10,413 nucleotides of DNA from Treponema sp. (GCA_031264475.1 JAISEA010000003.1:1-10413), one strand, 5' to 3'. Counted from the stretch's first letter, positions 1 to 6,806 are shown. The notes: a model not told the origin generated them from the sequence alone. Program-made: numbers and translations.

Positions 1-345
1 GACACCGCAGGACGTATGCACACAAAATCCCTCTTGATCGACGAACTAAAGAAAATAGACAGAGTCGTAGAGTCAAAAGCACCCGCCGCTCAATACGTAA
101 AGTGGCTCGCCCTTGACGCGACAACAGGCAGAAACGCGGTGTCCCAAGCCGAAACCTTCAAGAGCGCGGTTGCAGTCAACGCCGCGATTCTCACTAAAAC
201 AGACTCAAGCGCCAAGGGAGGCGCGGTTTTCTCCCTCTCCACTGTGCTCAAACTGCCGATTGTCTTCGTGTGCAGTGGAGAAAATTATGGCGATATTGCG
301 CCCTTTAACCCAAAAGCCTATGCAAGAACATTCGTCGGTCTATAA
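1..345 (+). CDS. ftsY: Signal recognition particle receptor FtsY, C-terminal part (5' truncated by window edge)
   Basis: This is the last 114 codons of an SRP-family GTPase; the gene begins upstream of the window. Reading from base 1, the first residues are DTAGRMHTK, the G3 motif of the NG domain (DTAGR). It continues with LALDATTGRNAVSQAETF, the conserved insertion/helix region of FtsY/Ffh, then TKTD (G4, guanine specificity), SAKGG (G5-like) and the closing SGENYGDIAPFNPKAY, which matches the family pattern GE-x-x-D-L-x-x-F. The protein ends right after this element, as FtsY does, with no methionine-rich M domain, so it is FtsY rather than Ffh. FtsY docks ribosome-SRP complexes at the inner membrane. 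The valine/isoleucine-rich part near the end (LPIVFVCSGEN) is slightly divergent from the usual GVGE form. The start of the next gene overlaps its 3' end, so the two are probably co-transcribed. Confidence 0.95.
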   Translation, partial: DTAGRMHTKSLLIDELKKIDRVVESKAPAAQYVKWLALDATTGRNAVSQAETFKSAVAVNAAILTKTDSSAKGGAVFSLSTVLKLPIVFVCSGENYGDIAPFNPKAYARTFVGL

Positions 346-1573
346 GAAACAGGGGCTTCCCGTAAACCCATTCCTCTGTCCCTTGCTTATTGCGCTATTT
401 ACCGTTTCCCCTATGCCCGCGGACGAACCGCAAACAAAACCGCCGTCCTGGGCTGTATGGTACATATCCAACCCCGCGGGCATGGCAGTTTCCCCTTCTC
501 CTTCCCGTTTAGCTGCGTTGCGGCAAAAGAACTGCCTCGCCCTCGCGGTTGTCGCCGCGGATACCCTTCCCCCCGTCCTTGCCGAATATTACAAACCCCA
601 GCTCAAGATAGACTTTCGCACGCTCTTTGAAAACGGCAAGCCTATCAGGGAACAGTGGATTTTCCGCGATGAAAAAGGCAGTAGCTTCGTCGTTGCGGTC
701 GCAGTCGTCGAACAAAACGCCGAGTCGTCTATCGCCTTCATCGAATCTTACAACGAAGACGGCTTTATTGAGGAAGAACGCCTTTTCGACGAGAAAGAAA
801 CCCAAATCAAATATTTTTACAAGGGACAGATACTCACGCGAACCGAGACCCGTATATGGGAACAGATAGAGAAGCCGCTGGACGAGGTTCAACCCATCGA
901 GGCGCAGGATGCGGAAGGTGAAACAGCCGAAGTACAGCCCGCGCGGGAAGTGGAGTTTGAAACGGTGGAAACAACGGTCTACACGGATTATTATCGGTAT
1001 TCAACGTCAGCCTCTCTCCGCGCGGTCGAGCGGGTCTTTCAGAAAGGTAGTCCTGATACAGCGCGATTCCTCGTCGCTTTTCCACCCATCAGATTGCGGC
1101 AGGAGATAGACCCCAGCTTCGTCAAGCCCGCGTCCACAAATCATTCTACGTTTCTCGCGGGTGGTGTACCCGCTTCTAATGCGCTTTATACCACTGACAC
1201 TCGTGGGCGTGTGCTGGCGGAAACCTATCGTGATGAAAAGAGCGGCGCGCTTGTTGAAATGAAAAACATCTGGGTCGGCGATAGGATTTCCGCGGTTGAA
1301 CAGAAGTTCTTTGAGAAACCCCAAGACGAGGACGAAACCGCCGAAGACGATTTGGAGAAACGTGGGGAAGTTATTGATGAAAAGCGGATTGAGTACGAGT
1401 ACAATTCCGCAGGCGACCGCGTCTTGGAGAAAGATTACAACAATGGAACGCTTGAACGTACTGTCCAACGGAACGGAGACCGGGAAATTGAAGAGATTTA
1501 TTTGGAAGGCAAGGTTGTGCTACGTGTTTTTTGGGAAGGAAATAGAAAGATAAAGGAAGAACGAGTTAAATAA
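287..1573 (+). CDS. Exported hypothetical protein with C-terminal YD/YwqK-like strand repeats
   Basis: I do not recognise a named family. The frame is open far upstream inside ftsY, so the start is uncertain. I chose the ATG at 287 because GGAG at 277-280 lies 6 nt before it, but that GGAG also encodes the conserved FtsY SGEN residues and may be coincidence. The in-frame ATG at 320 gives a more usual signal peptide and a shorter overlap. From either start a charged segment (YKKQ) precedes a hydrophobic stretch (FLCPLLIALFTVSPMPA) followed by DEP, which looks like a signal peptide cleaved after PMPA, implying export. The middle contains an acidic, low-complexity linker (EVQPIEAQDAEGETAEVQP). 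The last roughly 140 residues are rich in short antiparallel-type motifs such as TRGRVLAETYRD, EYEYNSAGDRVLEKDY and FWEGNRKIKEE, reminiscent of YD or YwqK/MORN-like repeats. It ends 12 bp before pyk. Confidence 0.75.
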   Translation: MAILRPLTQKPMQEHSSVYKKQGLPVNPFLCPLLIALFTVSPMPADEPQTKPPSWAVWYISNPAGMAVSPSPSRLAALRQKNCLALAVVAADTLPPVLAEYYKPQLKIDFRTLFENGKPIREQWIFRDEKGSSFVVAVAVVEQNAESSIAFIESYNEDGFIEEERLFDEKETQIKYFYKGQILTRTETRIWEQIEKPLDEVQPIEAQDAEGETAEVQPAREVEFETVETTVYTDYYRYSTSASLRAVERVFQKGSPDTARFLVAFPPIRLRQEIDPSFVKPASTNHSTFLAGGVPASNALYTTDTRGRVLAETYRDEKSGALVEMKNIWVGDRISAVEQKFFEKPQDEDETAEDDLEKRGEVIDEKRIEYEYNSAGDRVLEKDYNNGTLERTVQRNGDREIEEIYLEGKVVLRVFWEGNRKIKEERVK

Positions 1574-1585
1574 GAGAGGTGGTTT

Positions 1586-3388
1586 ATGAAAGAAATGAGA
1601 AATACCCATATCATTTGTACTATGGGTCCATCGGTAGATTCGGTTGAACGCGCGCGTTCTCTGATACGAAGCGGCATGAACATGGCGCGGTTCAATTTCT
1701 CGCATGGCAGTCATGCAGAACACGCGGAACGAATCGCTATGGTCAGGGAGGCATCTGCGGCTGAAGGCGTACCCATCGCGTTGATCCTAGACACTAAGGG
1801 TCCTGAGATCAGAACTGGCGTCGTCAAGGACGGAGGAGAGATTCTCCTTGAGAACGGGGAACGCATAGACGTCATTGCGTCAGCGGACGCGGTTCAACGT
1901 TTCGGGGAGGACGGCGTATTCACCCAAAAGGGACGTGTCGTCGTGAGCTATGCGCAACTTGTTGACGACATAAAGGTAGGGGCGCACATCCTCATCGCGG
2001 ACGGCTTATTGTCGCTCGTAGTAGACACGGTTGACGGTCGTGTGATGAAATGTACCGTATTAGCCGGCGGCGAACTCGGCGCCCGGAAAAACGTCAACAT
2101 TCTGGGCGTACATACCAGATTACCCGCTATGGGCGAGTACGACAAGGCAGACTTGAAATTCGGGCATGAACAGGACATGGATTTTGTTGCCGCGTCTTTT
2201 ATACGCAAAGCTTCGGACGTTATTTTAATACAGAAGTACCTTGCGTCCATAGGCTCGGATATGCAGGTCGTCTCCAAGATTGAAGACGACGAAGGGCTTT
2301 CTAATATAGAAGAGATCATCCGTGTATCAGCGGGGATTATGGTAGCGCGGGGAGATTTGGGCGTGCAGATACCGCCTGAACAGGTGCCATTGGCGCAAAA
2401 ACATATCATTGATCTATGCAACCTCGAAGGCAAACCCGTCATAACCGCGACGCAGATGCTCGACTCTATGATACGCAACCCTCGTCCCACGCGCGCGGAA
2501 GCCGGCGATGTCGCCAACGCCATACTAGACGGAGCGGATTGTGTAATGCTCTCAGGCGAAACCGCGAATGGCGCGTATCCAGAACTCGCAGTTGAAATGA
2601 TGGACAAAATAGCCCGCACTGTCGAAGCTTCTACAGCCTACGAAGCGGCTCTTGCCCACCGCAGAGAGCATCGCCCACCAGATTCTGAAATCGGACAAGT
2701 GATAGCCCAAGCCGCGGTGCTGACAGCAGACAACATCGACGCCGCGTGCATCATCACCCCGACAATGAGTGGACGTACCGCCCAACTCGTGAGCAAACGC
2801 CGCCCACGGCGACCTATCTTAGCGGCTACAAGCAGTGAGAAAGTGCGAAGACGGATACTCTTTTACTGGGGCGTCGCGCCAATAGCCGTACGGAAGGAAG
2901 ACGACTCTGAAGCCATGATACAAGGAGTCATCGCCGCGGCTATAAAGAGCGGATTCGCTGAAAACGCGGATAAAGTAGTCGTTGTGGCTGGTCTGCCCGT
3001 CAATTCACCCATAGCGACAAACACCATCCGTATCCATGTAATAGGAAACATATTAGGACACGGATCAAGAGGATTCGGTCCCCGCGTTACAGGACGCATC
3101 CTCAAGGCGTATTCTGCGGAAAACGCCGTGGCGCTCCTCAAAAGCAGGTCCGGTGGAAACGAAATCCTCCTCACCCATACCCTAGACGAGTCTTTTATCC
3201 CCATCCTCCGCCTTGTAGACGCGCTTATCCTAGAAGGCGCTTCGGAACTCCCCCGCCAGACCCTCCGCGACGTAAACCCCAGACTCACCTTTATCGGGCA
3301 AGTAACAAACGGTATGAAGCTCTTTGAAGACAACCTCATCGTAACAATCGACGGCTACGAGCGCATAATCTACGAAGGGAGTCTGTAA
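1586..3388 (+). CDS. pyk: Pyruvate kinase with C-terminal PEP-utiliser-like extension
   Basis: Converts phosphoenolpyruvate and ADP to pyruvate and ATP in the last glycolytic step. The 600 residues show: the N-terminal CTMGP and ARFNFSHG (35-41), DTKGPEIRTG (69-78), catalytic Lys231 and metal ligand Glu233 in SKIE, metal ligand Asp257 in MVARGDLG, then ITATQMLDSMIRNPRPTRAEAGDVANAILDGAD and VMLSGETANGAYP. The position after GDLGV is Gln261 where most family members have Glu. Residues about 365-480 form the usual C domain. From about 520 there is an extra segment (EILLTHTLDES...IDGYERIIYEGSL) like the extra C-terminal sequence of Geobacillus-type pyruvate kinases, which resembles the PEP-utilising mobile domain, but the TSH-type motif is absent. 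This explains the length against about 470 for short forms. GAGAGGTGG at 1574-1582 is the ribosome binding site. proA follows after 3 bp. Confidence 0.97.
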   Translation: MKEMRNTHIICTMGPSVDSVERARSLIRSGMNMARFNFSHGSHAEHAERIAMVREASAAEGVPIALILDTKGPEIRTGVVKDGGEILLENGERIDVIASADAVQRFGEDGVFTQKGRVVVSYAQLVDDIKVGAHILIADGLLSLVVDTVDGRVMKCTVLAGGELGARKNVNILGVHTRLPAMGEYDKADLKFGHEQDMDFVAASFIRKASDVILIQKYLASIGSDMQVVSKIEDDEGLSNIEEIIRVSAGIMVARGDLGVQIPPEQVPLAQKHIIDLCNLEGKPVITATQMLDSMIRNPRPTRAEAGDVANAILDGADCVMLSGETANGAYPELAVEMMDKIARTVEASTAYEAALAHRREHRPPDSEIGQVIAQAAVLTADNIDAACIITPTMSGRTAQLVSKRRPRRPILAATSSEKVRRRILFYWGVAPIAVRKEDDSEAMIQGVIAAAIKSGFAENADKVVVVAGLPVNSPIATNTIRIHVIGNILGHGSRGFGPRVTGRILKAYSAENAVALLKSRSGGNEILLTHTLDESFIPILRLVDALILEGASELPRQTLRDVNPRLTFIGQVTNGMKLFEDNLIVTIDGYERIIYEGSL

Positions 3389-3391
3389 AAG

Positions 3392-4639
3392 ATGATAGAT
3401 TTTGTCTCGCTTAAAACTGCGCAAACACAGCTTGCAAGGGCGACTCGGGAACAGAAAGACATGGCTCTCAAAGCCGTATGCAGAGCGATAGGCGGACGGC
3501 GAGTTTCCATACTTACCGCGAATAAGAGAGACGTAGCGCGGGTTGGCGGCAAGATGAAAGAAAGCCTCATTGACAGATTTTCGCTTAACGACGCGCGTAT
3601 CGACGATATTATTCAAGGAATAGAGACCATTATCCGTCTCGACGACCCTATCGGCAAGGTATTAGCTGGTTGGCAAACGGCTAACGGTCTCTTCATTGAA
3701 CGGATAACCGCGCCGATAGGCGTCGTTGCGATCATCTACGAGTCCCGTCCCAATGTTACCGCAGATGCCTTTGCGTTGGCGTATAAAGCCGGTTGCGCGG
3801 TACTATTACGTGGGTCGTCCGCCGCGCTTGACTCGAATCGGGCGCTCGTATCCGCGATAAAAGAAGGGCTTGAGGCGGCTGGCGGCGCGGTTCAAGCGGT
3901 CGCGCTCGCAGACTCCGTCTCCCGCGACGAGGTTGACGAAATACTCGGAGCGCGAGGCTTTGTGGACGTGGTTCTCCCCCGTGGAGGACGGGAACTCATC
4001 CAGCGAGTCGTCCGCAACGCGCGCGTTCCTGTCATTGAGACCGGCGAAGGCAACTGCCACATCTTCGTCGATGCGTCCGCGAACCTAGAAAAAGCCATTT
4101 CCATCATAGAAAACGCCAAATTGCAGAAGCCGGGGGCGTGTAATGCGGTAGAGACTCTTCTTGTACATAAAGACATTTCCTCTAAATTCCTACCCTTGCT
4201 TGCGGACCGTCTCGCGGGAAGATGCGAATTCCGATGCGATCAGCCTGCATTAAAGGCTATGAACTACGCTCTTTCAGGACTCCTCGTCAAAACGGCTACA
4301 GAATCCGATTGGGAGACCGAATTCTTGGACAACGTTCTTGCGATCAGGATTGTCGCGGACTTAGACTCCGCGATAGCCCACGTCAACCGATATAGTACCG
4401 GTCATTCGGAGGCAATACTCACCAATGATCTTGCAAATGCGGCGGAATTTTTCAACCGAGTAGATTCAGCGTGCGTGTATATCAACGCATCCACCCGTTT
4501 TACAGATGGCGGCGAGTTTGGATTCGGCGCGGAACTCGGCATTAGTACGCAAAAATTCCACGCGCGCGGTCCCATGGGACTCGACGCATTGACGACGATA
4601 AAGTACAGAATCGCGGGTGCTGGGCAAGTAAGAAAATAA
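3392..4639 (+). CDS. proA: Gamma-glutamyl phosphate reductase (glutamate-5-semialdehyde dehydrogenase)
   Basis: Reduces L-glutamyl-5-phosphate to glutamate-5-semialdehyde with NADPH, the second step of proline synthesis, in the cytoplasm. At 415 residues it has the normal family length. Visible signatures are the N-terminal AxxAxxxLA-like helix, ITAPIGVVAIIYESRPNVT (106-123), LLRGSSAALDSN, PRGGRELI, the ETGEGNCHIFVD block (216-227) and KPGACNAVETLLVH, which carries the catalytic Cys250. The C-terminal STGHSEAILT and FGFGAELGISTQKFHARGPMGL are also typical. AAGGGAG at 3376-3382, inside the end of pyk, is the ribosome binding site. The usual partner proB (glutamate 5-kinase) is not next to it; instead it is tightly coupled to pyk. 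It ends 44 bp from the convergent anti-sigma gene, and I see no T-run terminator in that gap. Confidence 0.97.
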   Translation: MIDFVSLKTAQTQLARATREQKDMALKAVCRAIGGRRVSILTANKRDVARVGGKMKESLIDRFSLNDARIDDIIQGIETIIRLDDPIGKVLAGWQTANGLFIERITAPIGVVAIIYESRPNVTADAFALAYKAGCAVLLRGSSAALDSNRALVSAIKEGLEAAGGAVQAVALADSVSRDEVDEILGARGFVDVVLPRGGRELIQRVVRNARVPVIETGEGNCHIFVDASANLEKAISIIENAKLQKPGACNAVETLLVHKDISSKFLPLLADRLAGRCEFRCDQPALKAMNYALSGLLVKTATESDWETEFLDNVLAIRIVADLDSAIAHVNRYSTGHSEAILTNDLANAAEFFNRVDSACVYINASTRFTDGGEFGFGAELGISTQKFHARGPMGLDALTTIKYRIAGAGQVRK

Positions 4640-4683
4640 AGAGTCGCTGTACCAGAAAAGGGATGGGTGCGCCCGCGAAAATA

Positions 4684-5154
4684 CTACCTTAGTCCGAAGT
4701 GTTCCGAAAGTTCCTTGAGGTGGCTGGCGATGAAGACCGCGCTGTAAGTGGTAAGCACGACTCCTATGGTAATGCCTATGGGGAGGATGAAAGAAAGCCC
4801 CTGACTCACCGCTACCTGCTTGAAATTCATCCCGAAAAATACGCTTGATAAGGAGAAAAGTACGATGACTCCAGTCACAACCCAGCCGCGGAATGACGAG
4901 TCGTATTCAAAGTCTTCGGACTCTTCCGTGATTTCTTCTATTTGCCGCATAACGACGTCTTCAATATCAGGAGAAATCGGGAAAAACTGGGTTCTCATAG
5001 TCTCTTCGGCAAGGTCTAACTTCCTCGATGCGTCCGCGCAAGAGGGGCAAAAGAGTAGATGCGCGGAAATCGTAATTTTTTCGAGCGTTTGAAAGAAGAA
5101 TCCTTTTTCTTCTTCTCCCATTGTATCGTAAATTTTGTCAATGACGTGTTTCAT
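4684..5154 (-). CDS. Zinc-finger membrane anti-sigma factor
   Basis: A 156-residue protein with an N-terminal cytoplasmic zinc anti-sigma (ZAS) pattern His32-x3-Cys36-x2-Cys39 (AHLLFCPSCA), an acidic helical linker rich in Glu (about 62-85), and two predicted membrane helices at about 91-109 and 118-143, ending with a short tail. It lies immediately downstream of an ECF sigma gene, so its inferred job is to hold that sigma factor at the membrane until a signal releases it. The start at 5154 is supported by AGGAG 7 nt upstream (CAGGAGACGAT then ATG). A longer reading frame reaches 5241 but only with a TTG start inside the sigma gene. Two transmembrane helices rather than one, and almost no extracytoplasmic domain, suggest that sensing happens in the membrane or through a partner such as the small membrane protein encoded first in the operon. 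The regulatory target is unknown. Confidence 0.8.
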   Translation of the reverse strand: MKHVIDKIYDTMGEEEKGFFFQTLEKITISAHLLFCPSCADASRKLDLAEETMRTQFFPISPDIEDVVMRQIEEITEESEDFEYDSSFRGWVVTGVIVLFSLSSVFFGMNFKQVAVSQGLSFILPIGITIGVVLTTYSAVFIASHLKELSEHFGLR

Positions 5155-5216
5155 ATCGTCTCCTGTATTGGAAAAGGAAGTCGGGAGGGAAAACCTATGC
5201 GGGCTTTCATCCTCCC
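5151..5216 (-). promoter_or_regulatory. Sigma/anti-sigma spacer: hairpin and possible 19-codon coupling ORF
   Basis: In the mRNA sense, GGGAGG (5216-5211), starting in the sigma stop codon, can pair with CCTCCC (5188-5183) across a 22-nt loop. Between them an ATG at 5210-5208 opens a 19-codon frame that ends in TGA at 5153-5151, overlapping the anti-sigma ATG as ATGA. The GGAGG directly abuts this ATG (spacing zero), which is too close for normal initiation. I see the geometry directly. A role in uncoupling or coupling translation of the two genes is inference and could be chance. Confidence 0.25.
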
Positions 5217-5785
5217 TAAACCTCGCCCTGAAAGTCAACAAGTTTCTTTCTCAATATTTTCTTCGCGCGGAATACGTGCGATTTGATGGTATTCACTGGA
5301 AACTCCGTGATAATCTCAATTTCTTTGTAGGAACACCCGTAAAAAAAGAACAGGTCTACGCACACGCGGTATCTGCTTGGGAGGTTTTCCACCGCGGACC
5401 GAACCGCGTCTTGAGTAAGCCTATGCATGACGCTTTGTTCGGTTTCCTCAGTTGCGCTTACCTCCTCTTCGGCGAGGCTATGGTATTCTTTGTTTCTGTT
5501 GACGGCGTTTACCGCGGTATTATAAGCTATTTTGAATAACCATGTGGAGAATCGGGAGCGCCCCTCGAAGTCTTTCAGGCTACGGAATGCTTTTATGAAG
5601 ACCTCTTGGGTAAAATCCAATGCGTCATCCGCATTATGAAAAAAACTCATGCCCAAAGCGAATACTTTTTGTTCGTACCGCTGGACGAAAATGCGGAATA
5701 GCTCTTTATCACCGCCGGTAATTTCAGAAATAAGCAAATATTCATCAAACTTGTCTCCGGCTATCTCCGCATTGGTCTGTTTCAT
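5216..5785 (-). CDS. ECF-type RNA polymerase sigma factor (sigma-70 family, RpoE-like)
   Basis: A 189-residue protein with the two-domain ECF layout. Region 2 spans about residues 27-97 and includes DALDFTQEVFIKAFRSLKDF and the 2.3/2.4 stretch GRSRFSTWLFKIAYNTAVNAVNR. An acidic linker (LAEEEVSATEETEQ) follows. Region 4 spans about 127-183 with VENLPSRYRVCVDLFFFYGCSYKEIEIITEFPVNTIKSHVFRAKKILRKKL, the helix-turn-helix that reads the -35 element. The start is set by AAGGGA just upstream and by the ATGA overlap with the preceding membrane protein gene, so translation is probably coupled. The anti-sigma factor follows 61 bp later, the usual order. Its target promoters cannot be read from this window; the operon promoter seen upstream looks like a housekeeping sigma-70 type and not a GAAC-type ECF site. 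Confidence 0.93.
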   Translation of the reverse strand: MKQTNAEIAGDKFDEYLLISEITGGDKELFRIFVQRYEQKVFALGMSFFHNADDALDFTQEVFIKAFRSLKDFEGRSRFSTWLFKIAYNTAVNAVNRNKEYHSLAEEEVSATEETEQSVMHRLTQDAVRSAVENLPSRYRVCVDLFFFYGCSYKEIEIITEFPVNTIKSHVFRAKKILRKKLVDFQGEV

Positions 5786-6126
5786 TGTCCCTTTTCAATC
5801 TTCTGTTTGACAACGTAATACGCCAATAGCCCTATGCCGATGGTAAGCGGAATAATTCCCCCCAGAAGTCCGAAATTCACGCCTAAAGCGATAGCTAGAA
5901 ACACCGTTAAGCCCGTCCCTACGCTCGCAAGGAGGAGTCCGGTCAATAGGCTGAAAGATAGGACGTCAAAAACAGTCCTCTTGTATTGCCCCATCTGTAT
6001 GAGTAGCGATGTCCGTTTGTGGTGCCAGAGCAGGTAGAAAAATACCACCACAGACCCCATCACAATGCCGACGATAGGTATAATTGATACGATAACTTGC
6101 GCGGCTGTGGATGTAAACTTGTCCAT
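5782..6126 (-). CDS. Small three-helix membrane protein, first gene of the sigma operon
   Basis: A 114-residue, very hydrophobic protein. Predicted membrane helices are at about 8-33 (QVIVSIIPIVGIVMGSVVVFFYLLW), 52-78 and 84-104, with a basic cytoplasmic-type loop (HHKRTSLLIQMGQYKR) after the first and a Lys-rich C-terminus (KQKIEK). The arrangement of one helix, a charged loop and then two glycine-rich helices ending in IGLLAYY resembles small DUF6249-like proteins that I associate with ECF sigma/anti-sigma pairs; this is a recollection of layout and not a database result. The stop TGA overlaps the sigma ATG by 4 bp. No Shine-Dalgarno is visible before the ATG at 6126, and the promoter -10 lies only 5 nt upstream. 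It may help the anti-sigma factor sense membrane state. Confidence 0.75.
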   Translation of the reverse strand: MDKFTSTAAQVIVSIIPIVGIVMGSVVVFFYLLWHHKRTSLLIQMGQYKRTVFDVLSFSLLTGLLLASVGTGLTVFLAIALGVNFGLLGGIIPLTIGIGLLAYYVVKQKIEKGQ

Positions 6127-6131
6127 ACGTT

Positions 6132-6160
6132 ATTATAACATGGTTACGTCTTATTTGCAA
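6132..6160 (-). promoter_or_regulatory. Candidate sigma-70 promoter of the membrane protein/sigma/anti-sigma operon
   Basis: On the minus strand TTGCAA (6160-6155) is followed after 17 nt by a perfect TATAAT (6137-6132). Only 5 nt separate the -10 from the ATG at 6126, so a transcript starting 6-8 nt after the -10 would begin at or within the start codon. Confidence 0.6.
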
Positions 6161-6201
6161 TATAAATAAAGATCATAATCATTAAGGCAGTAGTCGCAAT
6201 C

Positions 6202-6251
6202 CCCGCCGCGTGGCGGGCGCGGAAACTCCGCTTCTGACAAGGTCGCGGCGG
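6202..6251. other. GC-rich segment with mutually exclusive stem-loops
   Basis: Two compact hairpins are visible: CCCGCC-GCGT-GGCGGG (6202-6217) and GCGGA-AAC-TCCGC (6219-6231). A competing long-range pairing joins CCGCCGCG (6203-6210) to CGCGGCGG (6244-6251) and would break the first hairpin. It sits in otherwise AT-rich DNA. A T6 run follows about 20 nt later on the plus strand, too far for a classic terminator. Function and strand are unknown; it could be a structured RNA, a decayed repeat or a protein-binding site. Confidence 0.35.
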
Positions 6252-6325
6252 TTTATCGTGGGATACAGGTTTTTTATCTCGCCTATTATCCGCTGTATTA
6301 CAAAAGATAATGTTATTATTCTGCT

Positions 6326-6724
6326 GTTCGGAAGTTTTGTACGATAGTCCTGAACTTTGAGACGATAGTCTGGGACTTCAGGATAACCATCTGGAACTTC
6401 GAGACGGCTGTCCGTGCTTTCGAGACGATTATTCGGGATTTCAGGACGACCGTCTGGAACTTCGAGACGGCTTTCTGGGACTTTCGTACCATCGTCCGGA
6501 AGATTTGTACCCGCGTCCGGAAAAATTGTACCCGCGTCCGGAAGATTTGTACCCGCGTCCGGAAAAGTTGTACCTGCGTCCGGAAGTTTTGTACCTGCGT
6601 CCGGAAGATTTGTACCCGCGTCCGGAAAAGTTGTACCTGCGTCCGGAAGTTTTGTACCTGCGTCCGGAAAAGTTGTACCTACGTCCGGAAGATTTGTACC
6701 TGCGTCCGGAAACTTGATTCTGTG
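6326..6724. repeat. 21-bp tandem repeat array, 18 full units plus one partial, in perfect register
   Basis: Units start at 6326 and every 21 bp after that without a single insertion or deletion. Units 9-18 (6494-6703) are near identical: each begins GTCCGGAA, has three variable bases, then TTGTACC, then C or T, and ends GC (AC in unit 17). The variable triplets run GAT, AAA, GAT, AAG, GTT, GAT, AAG, GTT, AAG, GAT. Units 1-8 (6326-6493) are strongly diverged but keep phase, with forms such as GTCTGGAACTTCGAGACGG. Unit 19 degrades after GTCCGGAAA. Since 21 bp is both seven codons and two helical turns, open frames encoding heptapeptides (for example LYPRPEK on plus) appear on both strands. I treat the array as non-coding because no good start signal precedes any of them. 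Confidence 0.93.
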
Positions 6725-6806
6725 GTGTAGCCGCCTTTATCCGAGAGAATGAATGAAAATCTAGATCGACAAATTCTTCCTTCATGCTTACTCAATGCCT
6801 TGCGTC

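Noticed and set aside
1948..2619. 223-residue minus-strand ORF opposite pyk
   Set aside because: Serine- and isoleucine-rich shadow of a strongly conserved pyruvate kinase frame, with no family signature.
4640..4683. Bidirectional terminator between proA and the anti-sigma gene (GGG-TGCG-CCC)
   Set aside because: The stem is only 3 bp and no T-run follows on either side.
4684..5241. Longer 185-residue form of the anti-sigma factor
   Set aside because: It needs a TTG start inside the sigma gene; the ATG at 5154 has a well-spaced AGGAG and begins where the conserved domain layout begins.
6307..6319. Fur-box-like AT dyad ATAAT-GTT-ATTAT
   Set aside because: Only part of the 19-bp Fur consensus fits and it is not positioned at a promoter; AT-rich dyads are common by chance.
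6414..6752. 112-residue plus-strand ORF with FVPASGK repeats
   Set aside because: GTG start with no ribosome binding site; entirely repeat-derived.
6441..6785. 114-residue minus-strand ORF across the 21-bp array starting MKEEFVDLDF
   Set aside because: It has an ATG but only a weak upstream signal, and its body is the translation of the stop-free 21-bp repeat (SGRRYKS units). Open frames of the same kind occur on both strands.
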